Numbered from the stretch's first letter, positions 49,501-60,518 are shown. The stretch is 64,000 nucleotides of DNA from Ancistrus triradiatus (GCA_025084515.1 JAJAGP010000286.1:372001-436000); one strand, 5' to 3'. Notes: generated from the sequence alone by a model not told the origin. Translations and numbers: made by a program.

Positions 49501-51824
49501 GTGATTGGGGCTTATAATTTGTTACATTTTTATTTATTATTTTTAATTGAGCTACTTACAGCTAATTAAGCTGTAACTGTAAATCAGACATTGAAACCAC
49601 AATTTATTCAAGCCACAATTTATATATTATTTATCTAATTGTGTAGGTATAATTTATACAATTTGTGGACACTACAAGATCTATTAAAATCAATCATTTT
49701 TATTACATTTATATTTTAAAAAAGTCATGTAACCTCAGCCCGAAACCAAAAAATGTGAAACACAAGCATGTATGTATCTTTATTGCTATATTTCAAACAG
49801 GAAAATGGCTGGTTTTATCTTCAGACACATCAATTTAGTTTAAAAAATACCTGTGTTTAAATTGACCCTTTTATTTGCAGACATAATAATTTTTAGTATT
49901 TCCAAATGAAAGAATTTGTATTTATCAGTACTTTTTAATTGTTTTTCCTCTTTTATTGTGATAAACAATAAGGTATATTTGTAAGAAAACATTTAACCAA
50001 TACACAACTTTGCTTTAATTTTGTAAAATATGTAAAAGAGTGGGAGGAAAGCTAACATTATCTGAAAAAATAATTAATTCTATTGTAACATTTCGCCTTT
50101 GAAAATAATAATGGAATGAATCACCTGATTCAATACAAAGTGTAATGAATTCCTGTCATAGCTTGCAACAAGTAGAACATTATAAACAGTGACTCACTGA
50201 AATGCTGCCATGCTTCTCACATTTTAACAATAGTATTTTAAATATTATCATGAAAATTGTTACTTCTGTGAGTTCATATTTCCAAAAAAATCAGTGTCCT
50301 TAAAGGGCGAAAATACTTTGTAAACCCCACACCAAAACTACCCTGACGTTAGCTTTGATAAAATGGCCATATTGAGGAAAATATGTAAACATATATGAAA
50401 TTTGTTCACGATGCAAGATTCTGATCACTGTATATAAGTTTAAATGATTAAATACGAAGCAATTGTATCCCCTCGTTCTGTACTGAATATGAATATCAGG
50501 GGTTACATGTGTCAAGAAAGGAATTGCCTATTTCCACCATTTTGACTCAATTTCCATATTTCTTCACAGCAGACGCCATGATGCCTCAGTTAGATTTGTC
50601 AGAAACACATTTTCATTGTCCGCTAAAACCGAGCACAGTATGCGCAATAGGTGACAAGTTTGGATGTGAACAAGCTGAGTAGGGGGAAAGTTGAATCACG
50701 AGACAAGTGTGGGCCGCTGACATGTAAGTCCATTTGTAGATGTACTGCCAGGGCTTGTACTTTCCAAAAAATGTGAGTATTTGACAAAAAAGCACAGACT
50801 ATGGATTACCTTACATTATGACAAACAAGGATAGGGAAACACAATTGGCAAAGGGTGGAAAAGAGGGTTATTACTAGAGAGTATGTATAAGCAAATGACA
50901 ATATTTTACTTTAATCAGATTCCCTGGTTGAAGCCTATGACTGGCCTGTGCAGAAAGCAGGTCAGCGTTATATAACCAGGAAGTGGTATGCCAACATCCT
51001 GCAGCTTGTTTACAGTGACATCTTGTTGCCAGGGCAATGAGGCCCTGCCAGATAATGGGTGCATCCCATTTCTTTAATGTCACCTCCTCATTTCCTTTCC
51101 TTGATTCCTTGGATGGAGGACTCGAGGCTGATGCTGTTTGCTAAATGAGAGGCATGATTAACTAAAACATTCCTTTGAAGTGACACAACTTATCCTTGAC
51201 TGTCCGACTGTATAACCCATAACAGATCTGCATGTGCAAGACATGGTGTATGTATAAATGGAATTAATTTGAACCAAACCGTTTCTGCACACATAACTAA
51301 ACACCTTACGGCTGACACCTCAAACCAGCATGCTGGTAAAAAGACAAGCCCAGTTTTAATTCAGACATTTAATTCAGGGGAGATGAAAAACCACTGTCAA
51401 CCACGGGCATACATCACATGCTATAACAAAAAAGTCATGACAGGCTAGCATGAAAAAGCATATGAAACACCTGTGCATCGTCATGTTAGAAGCCCCTTTT
51501 CCCCTAGCTCCTTGATTAACTGGAGCACATTTAGAGAATTGATAAGTTCCTAATTACTAGTCCCCAGTTCATGGTCTAAAGGACGTGGGATAGAGGAGTG
51601 AGATAGCAATGAAGCATCAGTTAGAGTAATGGGGTGCATCCAGTTTCTTCATCAGTGACCATGCATAGCAGAATCAGGTGCTCTTTCTCAGTCAGCTGAT
51701 CCAAAAAAAATCATAGGAATCTAAACAACCAGAGTTGACTTTATTGGGTTACATGCATACAGTATATCATAGGCCAATTTATGACTGCAAACCACACCTT
51801 GACTTCACAACTTTCCATATCAGT

Positions 51825-52105
51825 TGAATTATTTAATTCATTTGCTCATTCAGTTTCATACATGTTCAATCAAATTCAGGTTGAGGGTAGCCAGGTTCTA
51901 ACCAGCAGCACAGGGCACAAAGCAGGAATCAACCCTAGACTGCACACCAATCCATCACAGGACACACCCACATTCACGCACACATACACACTCACTCTAG
52001 AATGCTCTCGAGATGCCAGTTAACCTAACGCATGTCTTTGGAAAGTGAGGGGAACCAAAGCACCCATGCAGACAGATGGAGCTTGGTCCAGGATCTCTGG
52101 AGATA
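51825..52105 (-). repeat. SINE family 2, minus orientation
   Basis: Plus-strand words AGCAGCACAGGGCACAAAGC, CACCAATCCATCACAGGAC and GCATGTCTTTGGAAAGTG are the reverse of the SINE body. It ends in ATCTCTGGAG close to the box B region, which is damaged. Confidence 0.65.
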
Positions 52106-52337
52106 AAGCAAATGTACAATGTCAAAGCACCCCCATGTTGTATTTTTACTCTTTTATATATAATTTGTAATTACGTCAGTTTGAATACACAACATGTCAT
52201 ATATTTGACATCTACTTATCTACAAAGCCACCAAGGTTTTTGTTGATAACAACCACTAGTAGATTTTCAAACTCCTAATTTACCATACTGTACCTCATGG
52301 ACTTTATCAAGACTTTAAAACAGTGAGAATAAGATTT

Positions 52338-52679
52338 AATTCATTCATTCATTCATTGTCTTATCCAGTTCTTCCTAGTTAGGGTCGTGAGAAAGTCAGT
52401 ACCTAGCAACACAGCAACACAGGGCGCAAGGCAAGAACAACCATAGACAGGGCGGCAATACATCATAAGGCACACACACTCACCTACTAAGGGGCACTTT
52501 GGAAACGCCAATGAACCTAAGGCGCACATATTTGGAATGTGGGAGGAAACCGGAGTACCTGGCGAAAACTCATGCACACACGTGGAGGACATGCAAACTC
52601 CACATAGGTGGAGTCCAGGGTCAGGATCGAACCAGAGATCTCGGAGATGTGAGGTGACAGTGCACCACCGTGCCACCCC
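52338..52679 (-). repeat. SINE family 2, near full length, minus orientation
   Basis: On the minus strand: TGGGGTGGCACGGTGGTGCA at the 5' end, box B GGTTCGATCCTG (around 52622-52634), GGAGTTTGCATGTCCTCC, CCGGTTTCCTCCCACATTCC, then CTAACTAGGAAGAACTGGAT and a (GAAT)n tail at 52340-52357. This is the most complete copy in the window and the reference for the others. Confidence 0.8.
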
Positions 52680-53442
52680 AAAGCCAAATATTATTTGTGA
52701 AAAAGAATAAAACTATGCAAAAATATCTAAAAAAAATAAATTGGTCTGACATCAAACAAAAATTAACGTCAAATTCAATGTCAAACATGAAAAGGGAAAA
52801 GATTTTCTCATGAAAGTAGAACAAGTTACTAGCATCATGAAATTCAGAGCATATTATACAGTATTAAATTATATTTTCAAAATTATGGAGTGAGCAGACC
52901 ACAGGTTTTTAGTAACAGAATATAAAATAAAACATTTTTTAAATATGCAAAGACTGACTATCCTGGGTTCTTTTTAATCTGAAGACTGAAAGCAGCAAAG
53001 TTTTCTCCAGGGAGAGCAGCAGGAGGCGCTATAAAGCTGTTAGCCTTCTGATAATGAAGCAGCAGCAAAAACAAACAGATGATGGGGGAAGGGTTAGCAA
53101 TGCATTACATTGGAGTGTGCACAGTAATGTAAGATAATCATTAGATGAACGTTGGGAGTCCATGGCAATTATATCAAATACATGTGCCCCCTACCCACCA
53201 GGCTCAGAAAAACGAGGTGTTTGACCCCTGTCCACAGTCATGTGTATGACATAATTACACAAACTGTCATGGGAGACCATAAGTGGAATGTGAAATTCTA
53301 TGTCACTGTGTCAGTAGAGGTCTAAAAGAACAACCGTCACAGGTTTTTCTTTCTCGTTAGCACTGGCTATATATTTACATGCAAATTCAGATGGAAATGA
53401 TATTCACACTAAACTAAGCAATATTAATGCCATTTGGACATA
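52680..53442. other. Unique intergenic DNA
   Basis: No gene recognised. A CTCF-like motif at 53016 is listed separately. Confidence 0.4.
53016..53031 (+). promoter_or_regulatory. CTCF-like motif, strongest in the window
   Basis: GCAGCAGGAGGCGCTA matches the CTCF core CCASYAGRKGGCRS at all but the first base, including the GGCGC part. Confidence 0.4.
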
Positions 53443-54540
53443 CAGTGGTGCTTGAAAGTTTGTGAACCCTTTAGAATTTTCTATATTTCTGCATAAATAT
53501 GACATAAAACATCATCCGATTTTCACACAAGTTCTAAAAGTAGATAAAGAGAACTCAGTTAAACAAATGAGACAAAAATATTATTACTTGGTCATTTATT
53601 TATTGAGGAAAATGATCCAATATTACATTTTAGTGAGTGGCAAAAGTATGTGAGGCCTTTGCTTTCAGTATCTGGTGTGACCCCCCCTGTGCAGCAATAA
53701 CTGCAACTAAACGTTTCCTGTAACTGTTGATCAGTCCTGCACCACCGGCTTGGACGAAATTTTAGCCCTTTCCTCTGTACAGAACAGCTTCAGCTCTGGG
53801 ATGTTGGTGGGTTTCCTCACATTAACTGCTTGCTTCAGGTTCTTCCACAACATTTCAATTGGATTAAGGTCAGGGCTTTGACTTGGCCATTCCAAAACAT
53901 TAACTTTATTTTTCTTTAACCATTCTTTGGTAGAACGACTTGTGTGCTTAGGGTTGTTGTCTTACTGCATGACTATTACTATTACACGCCTTGCTCTTGG
54001 ATTGATCTTTGTTGGTCGACCGCTTCTGGGGAGGGTAACAATGGTCTTGAATTTTCTCCATGTGTACACAATCTGTCTGACTGTGGATTGGAGGAGTCCA
54101 AACTCTTTAGAGATGGTTTTGTAACCTTTTCCAGCCTGATGAGCTCTTTTTCTGAGCTCATCAGAAATCTTCTTTGTTCATACCATGATACACTTCTACA
54201 AACATGTGTTGTGAAGAGCAGACTTTGATAGATCCCCGTTCCTTAAATAAAACAGGGTGCCCACTCACACCTGATTGTCATACCATTGATTGAAAACACC
54301 TGACTCTAATTTCACCTTCAAATTAACTGCTGTTCCTAGATGTTCACATTTTTTTGTCACTCACTAATATGTAATATTGGATCATTTTCCTCACTACATA
54401 AATGACCAAGTATAATATTTTTGTCTCATGTGTTCTCTTTATCTAGTTTTAGGACTTGTGTGAAAATATGATGATGTTTTAGGTCATATTTATGGAGAAA
54501 TATAGAAAATTCTAAAGAGTTCAAAAACTTTCAAGCACTG
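53443..54540 (-). mobile_element. Tc1-A copy 4, internally deleted, exact TA flanks
   Basis: The left end CAGTGGTGCTTGAAAG follows TA at 53441-53442. The right end CTTTCAAGCACTG is followed by TA at 54541-54542. The terminal repeats are about 200 bases each. The transposase interior is reduced to the N-terminal part on the minus strand (about 53990-54190) plus its far C-terminal end. The deletion junction near 53970 reads GCATGACTATTAC; the retained flanks in copy 3 share GAC there. Confidence 0.9.
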
Positions 54541-54976
54541 TACTTTTAATGTAATCCCAACTAAAGGTAGGCATCCTAGATCCTTACTGGAACAACTAGA
54601 AGCACACGAGCGCTGACAAAGTGTAGAAAGCAGGGATTGAGGTTTTATTATATCCATGGTAATTTGCTGATGTTTGTTTAGCATGTCTATTGACTGTTTA
54701 ATCACTTCACTTGGGTTTTTTAATGAGTGTTAGTTGATGTTAGCAGCAGCAATCCAACTTTCACATGTCCTTATTAAACACTATGTGGGAAGAAGCATTA
54801 ACCCTAAATCACTCTGCTTCTAAATACAACCTCAAATCAGAAAAACTTGGGACAGTACGGAAAATGTACATAAAATAAACTGTTTCTTACTTTTACTTTT
54901 ATTTCATTATTTCATTGTAGAGAGTATGAACCCTAGATATTTCATGTTGGTCAGCTTCATTTCATTTATTAATATA

Positions 54977-55555
54977 CAATGCATTCAGGAAGTGTTCAGA
55001 CCCCTTCATTTTTTTCCACATTTTGTTATGTTGAGACCTTGTGCTAAAATAAAAAAGTTTTCCCCCATCGATCTGCACTCATAATGAGAAAGTGAAAACA
55101 GAATTTTAGAATTTATTAAATGTATTAATTGATTAAAAAGGAAATACCAGAATTTTGCATTGGCCATATGTATTCAGACCCTTTGCTATGCCTCTTGAAA
55201 TTTAGCTCTGGAGGCCTCCCATTTCTCTTGATCATCTTTGAGATGTTTCTACACCTTGACCTGCGTCCTTATATAGACCCACACCTGTCTATATAAGGTC
55301 TCACAGCTAACAATGCATATCAGAACAAAAACCAAGCCATGAGGAGGAAAGAACTGCCTGTAGAGCTCAGAGACAGGATTCTGCTGTGTTGAAAGTTCCC
55401 CAAAAGCACCGTGGCCTTCATAATTCTTAAATGGAAGACGTTGGAACAACCAGGACTCTTCCTAGAGGTGACCCCCACACATTAAGTTAAGTAATCAGGG
55501 AAGAAGGGCCTTGGTAAGAGGGGTGATCAAGAACATAATGGTCACTCTGACTCTG
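54977..55555 (+). mobile_element. Tc1-F, 3'-truncated, nested in Tc1-E
   Basis: Starts CAATGCATTCAGGAAGTGTT after TA (54975-54976), with CAGACCCCTTCATTTTTTTCC following. A second CAGACCC block near 55176 is a possible inner transposase-binding repeat. From about 55330 the transposase N-terminus is coded (KELPVELRDRILL..., then LKWKTLEQP...), with a stop. It breaks off at about 55555 after GGTCACTCTGACTCTG. Confidence 0.8.
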
Positions 55556-55559
55556 TCAT

Positions 55560-56070
55560 ACTTTGACAGAGCCTGGCTTTTGGACTTATTGCTAATAACA
55601 ATCTGGATGGTCATTTTTGGCACACCCTGGATCACACAGCTTGCATTTCTTCCAAAAAGATCTGGAATACTGATTGGTCTGAGCACAATACATGTTTCCA
55701 CTGTGTGATGGTCCATTTCAGATCCCTCTGAGTCCAGAGAAGTTGATGCCACTTCCGGTCATGGTTAACATAAAGCTTCTTTTTTGCACAGTAATGTTTT
55801 AAGTGGCTTTTGTAAATGTAACTCTGCATTGACAAAGGTTTGCCAAAGTAATCCCTTGCCCATGAGGTTATATCATCTACTGATGAATGACGGTTCTTGA
55901 TGCAGTGCTGTCTGAGGGATCAGAGATCACAGGCGTTTAGCTCAGTTTTACATCCTTGAGCTTTACACACTAAAATTCCTCCTAATTGTTTGAATCTTTT
56001 AATGATATAATGTATGGGGAGAAATATGCAAATCCTTTCCAATCATTCTTTGAGAAACATTGTTTTTAAA
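55560..56070 (-). pseudogene. Tc1-E transposase relic
   Basis: On the minus strand the order is: N-terminal HTH piece ending near 55980-56060, a KGLLWQTFVNAEL-type linker near 55820-55860, then YIYKSHLKHYCAKKKLYVN (55770-55820), WTITQWKHVLCSDQSVFQIF (about 55660-55720, first catalytic Asp in a CSDQS variant of WSDES), ending near 55560. The second Asp and the Glu are missing. The Trp and Glu around the first catalytic residue are changed, and several frame breaks are present. Confidence 0.75.
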
Positions 56071-56084
56071 CATTTGAGGTTGTA

Positions 56085-56604
56085 TTAGTTATCCACAGAA
56101 GAATATGCCATGGCATTTATTTAGTCTATCCACAGAATTGGCCACATAAAACAATGGTTTAAACATGTTTTACTTTCAGTACTTTTGTTATAATTTTGTG
56201 GTGATTATGCCAGGATAGTTAAATGACAAAACTTCAAAATGACTAGATTTGGATGTAAATGTTATATACTGTGGTTTATTTAGAGATGTGCAGGTCTCTT
56301 AACATACCTGCTGCACTATATTATTGTTAATCTAGTTTTAGTTTACTATGGATTGTTTGCGATAATATATTGTTACAGCTATACTTGAGTTACTTGAGCT
56401 ATACATGAGTTTGGTAGTCATTCACACACGTGTCTGTCTTCAGTGTGGTGTGAAAGAATTACAGATAATGCTAGAGTATCAATGGGGCAGGGGTTGTGTT
56501 TAATAATATTACTTCTATTATTGCTGTGGAATCCATCTCATATTTCTGTAGTTTTTGTGTTGGTTTAGTAGTAATATTGTGACAGTATAATATCATATTA
56601 TCAG
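56085..56604. other. AT-rich unique intergenic DNA
   Basis: No gene or repeat recognised. Confidence 0.4.
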
Positions 56605-57150
56605 AACATCATAATATCATACCAGGAAGACCACAATACTATGATTGAGTAATCCCAGCAAAACACCACAAATACCAGAGGAATATAACTGGAGAACCAC
56701 CACTGTTATCACAGTAACACTTCAAGAATATGACATAAGTACCGCAATGTTTCCACTGAAATACTAGAAGACTGTACACAATCACCACATGTACTATAGG
56801 AATATGACATGAATACAGTAACATTACAACAGAAATGCTGCATAGACTATAACACAAGCCAGTGAAAGATATGCAGAAATATGAGGTACCACAATGCTAT
56901 GCAGAAATAAAATATAGCTACCATGATGCTCTTACATGAACACTTCAAGAACATGTCAAACGATGGTGGCAAAATCACAACAAGTTCTGCAGGATTTTGA
57001 CAGACATGCAAAAGAGTTATCACAGAAATACTACATACACTACAACCGAAACTGTGGTAGATTACCACAATTACTGTAATAGACAGACAGGAATACAGTG
57101 CCATTACCACAAACATGCTAAATACACTACAATTCATTTGTAATAAATCA
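56605..57150. repeat. Degenerate minisatellite with ~87-bp period
   Basis: Recurring words such as GAATATGACAT, ACAGAAATACTACAT, TACACTACAA and ACCACAAT come back at a spacing near 87 bases. On the minus strand the translated units NCSVFSMFVVMALYS and GCSVCSISVITLLH are 29 codons apart, which gives the same period. The units are strongly diverged. A further outlying piece lies at about 57597-57705. Confidence 0.6.
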
Positions 57151-57197
57151 AAACATTAGCATAGGACATGAGTATTGCCATGTTTTCATATTAATTC

Positions 57198-57231
57198 AAT
57201 AATAACAATAATAATAATAATAATAATAATA
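57198..57231. repeat. (ATA)n microsatellite
   Basis: About 34 bases of AAT/ATA units with one interruption. Confidence 0.85.
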
Positions 57232-57296
57232 GTAAAAAAGACTATTATTTGTAGTGAAACTAATACTAACAGCAACAACATGAAACTAATATGTTC

Positions 57297-57420
57297 AAGT
57301 TCAAGTTCTTTATTTGTCACATACACAATGTCAAGTCAGTGGTAGTGAATGTTTTTTGCTGACCTTCCATTTCTCCCAAGACATACATAGTAAGGCACTT
57401 ATTTGGTAGTAGGAGAGGTA
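57297..57420 (-). repeat. LINE 3' end, minus orientation
   Basis: Minus strand reads ...GTATGTGACAAATAAAGAAC followed by a (TTGAAC)n-type tail at 57297-57315. This is the pattern of fish L2/Rex-type LINE 3' ends. Only the tail region is present. Confidence 0.5.
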
Positions 57421-57596
57421 GTAAGGCACATTATAGTAGTAAAAAAGTGACTGTAGTGCAAATAATATAAATATACAGCATATACATATGTGCACTACAG
57501 CAATTGTTAAAATATAAGTAGAATATTATGGTACTTATTGGTAGGTATGAGATATAGTTATATAGTGTAATTTAATAACACATTAACACATAAAAT

Positions 57597-57705
57597 CTAC
57601 ATACACACTATAACCGAAATCTGTCGCCAATAATGACTAATACTGTAGGAAAAATTGCAGAAATACCACAGCAATATAATAGGAATACTACGTGCAATAC
57701 ATTAG
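57597..57705. repeat. Outlying unit of the ~87-bp minisatellite
   Basis: CACTATAACCGAAATCTG, GCAGAAATACCACAGCAAT and GGAATACTACGTGC resemble words of the array at 56605. Confidence 0.45.
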
Positions 57706-57709
57706 ATTC

Positions 57710-57830
57710 AAATTCAATTCAATTATTTTTATAGCACTTTTTACAATAGACATTGCCTCAAAGTCTAGACCTCAAATGAGCAAAGAAAAATGTCCCTGAG
57801 ACCCTGAGATGCCCCCATCCGCAAATTATA
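57710..57830. repeat. Dispersed fish repeat fragment
   Basis: AATTCAATTCAATTATTTTT, ATAGCACTTTTTACAATAG and ACATTGCCTCAAAG, then GTCCCTGAGACCCTGAGATG, match the order of a common teleost dispersed repeat as I remember it. Family not assigned. Confidence 0.4.
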
Positions 57831-58446
57831 ATTAGGCTGCTTCTAATCGCATCTACAGTTCTCTGTTACCTTAATCTTATGACATATTTGCTGAATAAAC
57901 TTTTCTTGTTGTCAGTGCCTTTTATTGTCAGTGAACTTCTCGATATTAAGTGAACTAATATGTGCCATGAGTAAGAGGAAGAATAATTAAGCGCTAATGA
58001 CTACCAGAGGGATAGATTTAATGCAGCATTAATCTTTTCAGCTACATGCATGAGCCAGAGATATGAGTGCTTGAAACTAAATATCTGGTAATCTCATGCC
58101 CATCTTCCTTGAAAGCCCCGCACAGGGTGAAATCTGATTTATGTCATTATGCAATTTAGAAAGTGATACCACTAATATACAAAAAAAAAATTAACAATTG
58201 GATCATTTTGCTTGTCATCTGTTTTATCTGGAATACCACTGTCAACCATTCACTAACACTATCAGATGGGTCCCATCCATCAGAGTCATTAATTTCACCC
58301 TGTGTATGCACTGAATAGAGCTGAAGAATTAATCTGCCTCCTGTTTAAATGTCTACTGACTTTTCAACTGAGAAGTACTAGGCTAAAACAATGTAAGTGA
58401 CTACATTTGCATATATAATTATTAATAGAAATACTACATATGCACT
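57831..58446. other. Unique intergenic DNA
   Basis: No gene recognised. A short ACAGAAATACTACAT-like word near 58420 recalls the minisatellite. Confidence 0.4.
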
Positions 58447-58521
58447 GGTTGCCTCACAGCTTCAGTGTTCCTGGTTTGACCAGGATTAAGAGGATAAGAA
58501 AATGAATGAATAAATGAATAC
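58447..58521 (+). repeat. Internally deleted SINE family 2 copy
   Basis: The 5' words GTTGCCTCACAGCTTCAG and GTTCCTGGTTTGA are joined directly to the 3' end GACCAGGATTAAGAGGATAA with a (GAAT)n tail. The 200-250 bases in between are missing. Confidence 0.6.
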
Positions 58522-58870
58522 TATAGATAGTATATGCAATAATTACAAAAAACTGGTACAATTGCATAAATTGCAGTGCATTATGGGATCTGTAGTTCTT
58601 CCAATAGTAAATGTCTCTAAGTACACAGTCATGTTCCCTTGCCTCTTTTTGTTTTGTTTCTGTTGTTGTTATTGTTTTTGTTTTTTGATTGTTTGGTTAT
58701 AGGTCACGACTTCACAGGAAATGAACAGGAAATTTACCTCCAAAACATCCGTAACTTTAGTAGACTTTAAATGCCAGTAGTAATTGCACATTTTTTATAT
58801 TGGGCAATTATTTTCAGCCCCATAATACCGAAAAAGAAACGACAAAACTGCTGCAAAAAAAATTGACACT
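58522..58870. other. Unique intergenic DNA
   Basis: No gene or repeat recognised. A 62-codon ORF at 58514-58702 reads into a T/G-rich low-complexity run and is not credible. Confidence 0.4.
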
Positions 58871-58968
58871 GTTGGGCGCTTGCACAAGACTTGAACATTT
58901 GCTTGAACTGTACTGATTGTAAGTCATTCTGGATAAAAGTGTCAGCTAAATGACTAATGTAAATCTAA
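58871..58968 (+). repeat. SINE family 1, 3' tail
   Basis: Ends GTAAGTCATTCTGGATAAAA and GTGTCAGCTAAATGAC, the V-SINE-type tail. The pogo-like element follows within three bases. Confidence 0.55.
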
Positions 58969-58970
58969 TA

Positions 58971-59793
58971 CAGTGGTACCTCGGTTCTCATCATTAATTA
59001 GTTCCAGAGGGCTTGTCAAGAACCAAAAATGATGAGTACCAAGCAATTTTTTTTCCCACAAGTAATAATATAAATTGAATTAATCTGTTCCAGACCCCCA
59101 GAAAATCCACACTGTATCATGCATTATATGCATTGATGGAGTTGTATTGTGCAGGTGCTCCCTGATTTATGATGGGTATATGTTCCATCAAATCCATCAT
59201 AAGTTAAATGTAACTGAGGAGTTTAAGAAGTGTTTGGTAGAGTGGTTTATACTATTATAATAGTGGTGCTTATGACAAGTAATGTTATTGCTTAAAACAC
59301 TTCCATAAACCTACAGTTGCTGAAAATCATTAACACAAAAATCATTAACACATTAACACAAAGCTCTCATGTAATTTAGTGAGTAATGGATTGAAAATGA
59401 AAAGTGAAAGCAACACTTACTCTATTGATGAACTCTGGGCACTAGCATAGCTGCTAAGCTAACTGAAGCCTGTGTTCTGGGGCATTCAATTCCTGTTTTG
59501 CTTTCGGTTGGCTCTTCTAAACTAACCTTTTTATGACCCATGGAGACTAATTTGCACTAAGAATGCAGTACTGTAGATTTAAAAGTAAAGAAAAATACGA
59601 TATAAATAGTGAAGCTTTCTGAGCAACTGCTGTTGTGAATCACTGTGTACTGAATTGTGAATCGTGAACCATGAATCATGAATCGAGTTTTGGCTTAAAT
59701 AAGCTAGATGGCTTGACTCATGATACAAGTTTAAGCAAGTGCAACGAGAACCGAGGAAAATGTTTCTAGTCACAATGCACCAAGGTAGCACTG
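58971..59793. mobile_element. Pogo/Tigger-like non-autonomous element, copy 3 (longest)
   Basis: Starts CAGTGGTACCTCGGTTCTCA after TA (58969-58970) and ends CAAGGTAGCACTG before TA (59794-59795). It retains the block near the left end that copy 1 lost, including the small inverted repeat CTCATCATT/AATGATGAG. It has no coding capacity. Confidence 0.78.
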
Positions 59794-60308
59794 TATTTAA
59801 TTTTAGGGCACACAGAAACCCAAATCAGACTGGGTCCTGAACCTGATAGACTAAGAATAAAAGTGGAGCCTGCCAAAGCAGGCTCCATCTCCATGCCGTA
59901 CTGGGCTCTTCTATAAAGACATCTGCTGATGACACACCATGGAGAGCCATTCTCATGCAGAGCCTGGCGGACAAATCACCCTAACGAAATTGGGCCACAC
60001 TACTGCCTGCTGAAATAGACTGGCATGGGCTGCCACACAGACTGCTGCTGAGCAGGAAGCCACAAAGCCGCCTGGGCCTGCCCAAAACGTGTCTGCACCC
60101 TTTTCTGTACAACACAGTGACACAGCTATGGTGGCAAAATACTATTAAGGCCTGAAATCCGGACAAAACCAGTGTTACTGCTCAAACAACCACTGACTCA
60201 GCAGGTCCTGCTACCATAGCTCAAAAAGAAATTTATATTCTGCTGTTACAAGTAATATGTAATTACTCCTGTTTACACTCCTCTCTTGCTTTAGTTGTAT
60301 AGCTTATA
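59794..60308. other. Unique intergenic DNA
   Basis: No gene recognised. A perfect 10-bp hairpin at 59864 is listed separately. Confidence 0.4.
59864..59887. repeat. Perfect 10-bp hairpin
   Basis: TGGAGCCTGC and GCAGGCTCCA separated by CAAA. The rest of the flanks do not pair. Confidence 0.85.
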
Positions 60309-60512
60309 CATTTACATTTACATTTATGGCATTTAGCAGACGCCCTTATCCAGAACGACTTACAGTTGATACAGTCTTACAGTCCAAGCAATTGTGGGTT
60401 AAGGGCCTTGCTCAAGGACCCAACAGTGGCAGCTTAGCAGTGGTGGGATTTGAACTCTGGACCTTCTGATCCATAGTCCAGTACCTTAACCGCTAGGCCA
60501 CCACAGTCCTAC
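60309..60512 (-). repeat. SINE family 1, intact, minus orientation
   Basis: The minus strand reads GGACTGTGGTGGCCTAGCGG (box A), GTTCAAATCCC (box B) and the GGGCGTCTGCTAAATGCC tail with a (TAAATG)n end. A possible target repeat CTTATA lies at 60303-60308 and 60513-60518. Confidence 0.85.
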
Positions 60513-60518
60513 CTTATA

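Larger units (their letters stand above)
42986..51824. other. 8.8 kb without recognised transposons
   Basis: No SINE, Tc1, LTR or LINE piece was recognised over this span, unlike the rest of the window. There is no credible coding exon either. It contains a GC-richer island at about 45180-45830 with an RFX-like site, and a CTCF-like motif at 46553, both listed separately. The stretch 49200-50100 is very AT-rich. Confidence 0.5.
54828..56084 (-). mobile_element. Tc1-E copy 3 with a Tc1-F element nested in it
   Basis: The outer ends are TACAACCTCAAAT (54828) and its inverse ATTTGAGGTTGTA (near 56084). The left terminal repeat continues to about 54974, where a Tc1-F element starts at a TA. Tc1-E sequence resumes at about 55556 as minus-strand transposase. 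Most of the right terminal repeat is deleted, but the last 13 bases remain. Confidence 0.8.

Noticed and set aside
56639..57137. Two minus-strand ORFs with membrane-like sequence
   Set aside because: Hydrophobic stretches are the translation of the ~87-base minisatellite.
8071..60512. Box A and box B sequences as tRNA genes
   Set aside because: All strong box A/box B pairs lie in SINE copies with L2-like or GAAT tails. The flanks do not fold into a tRNA cloverleaf.
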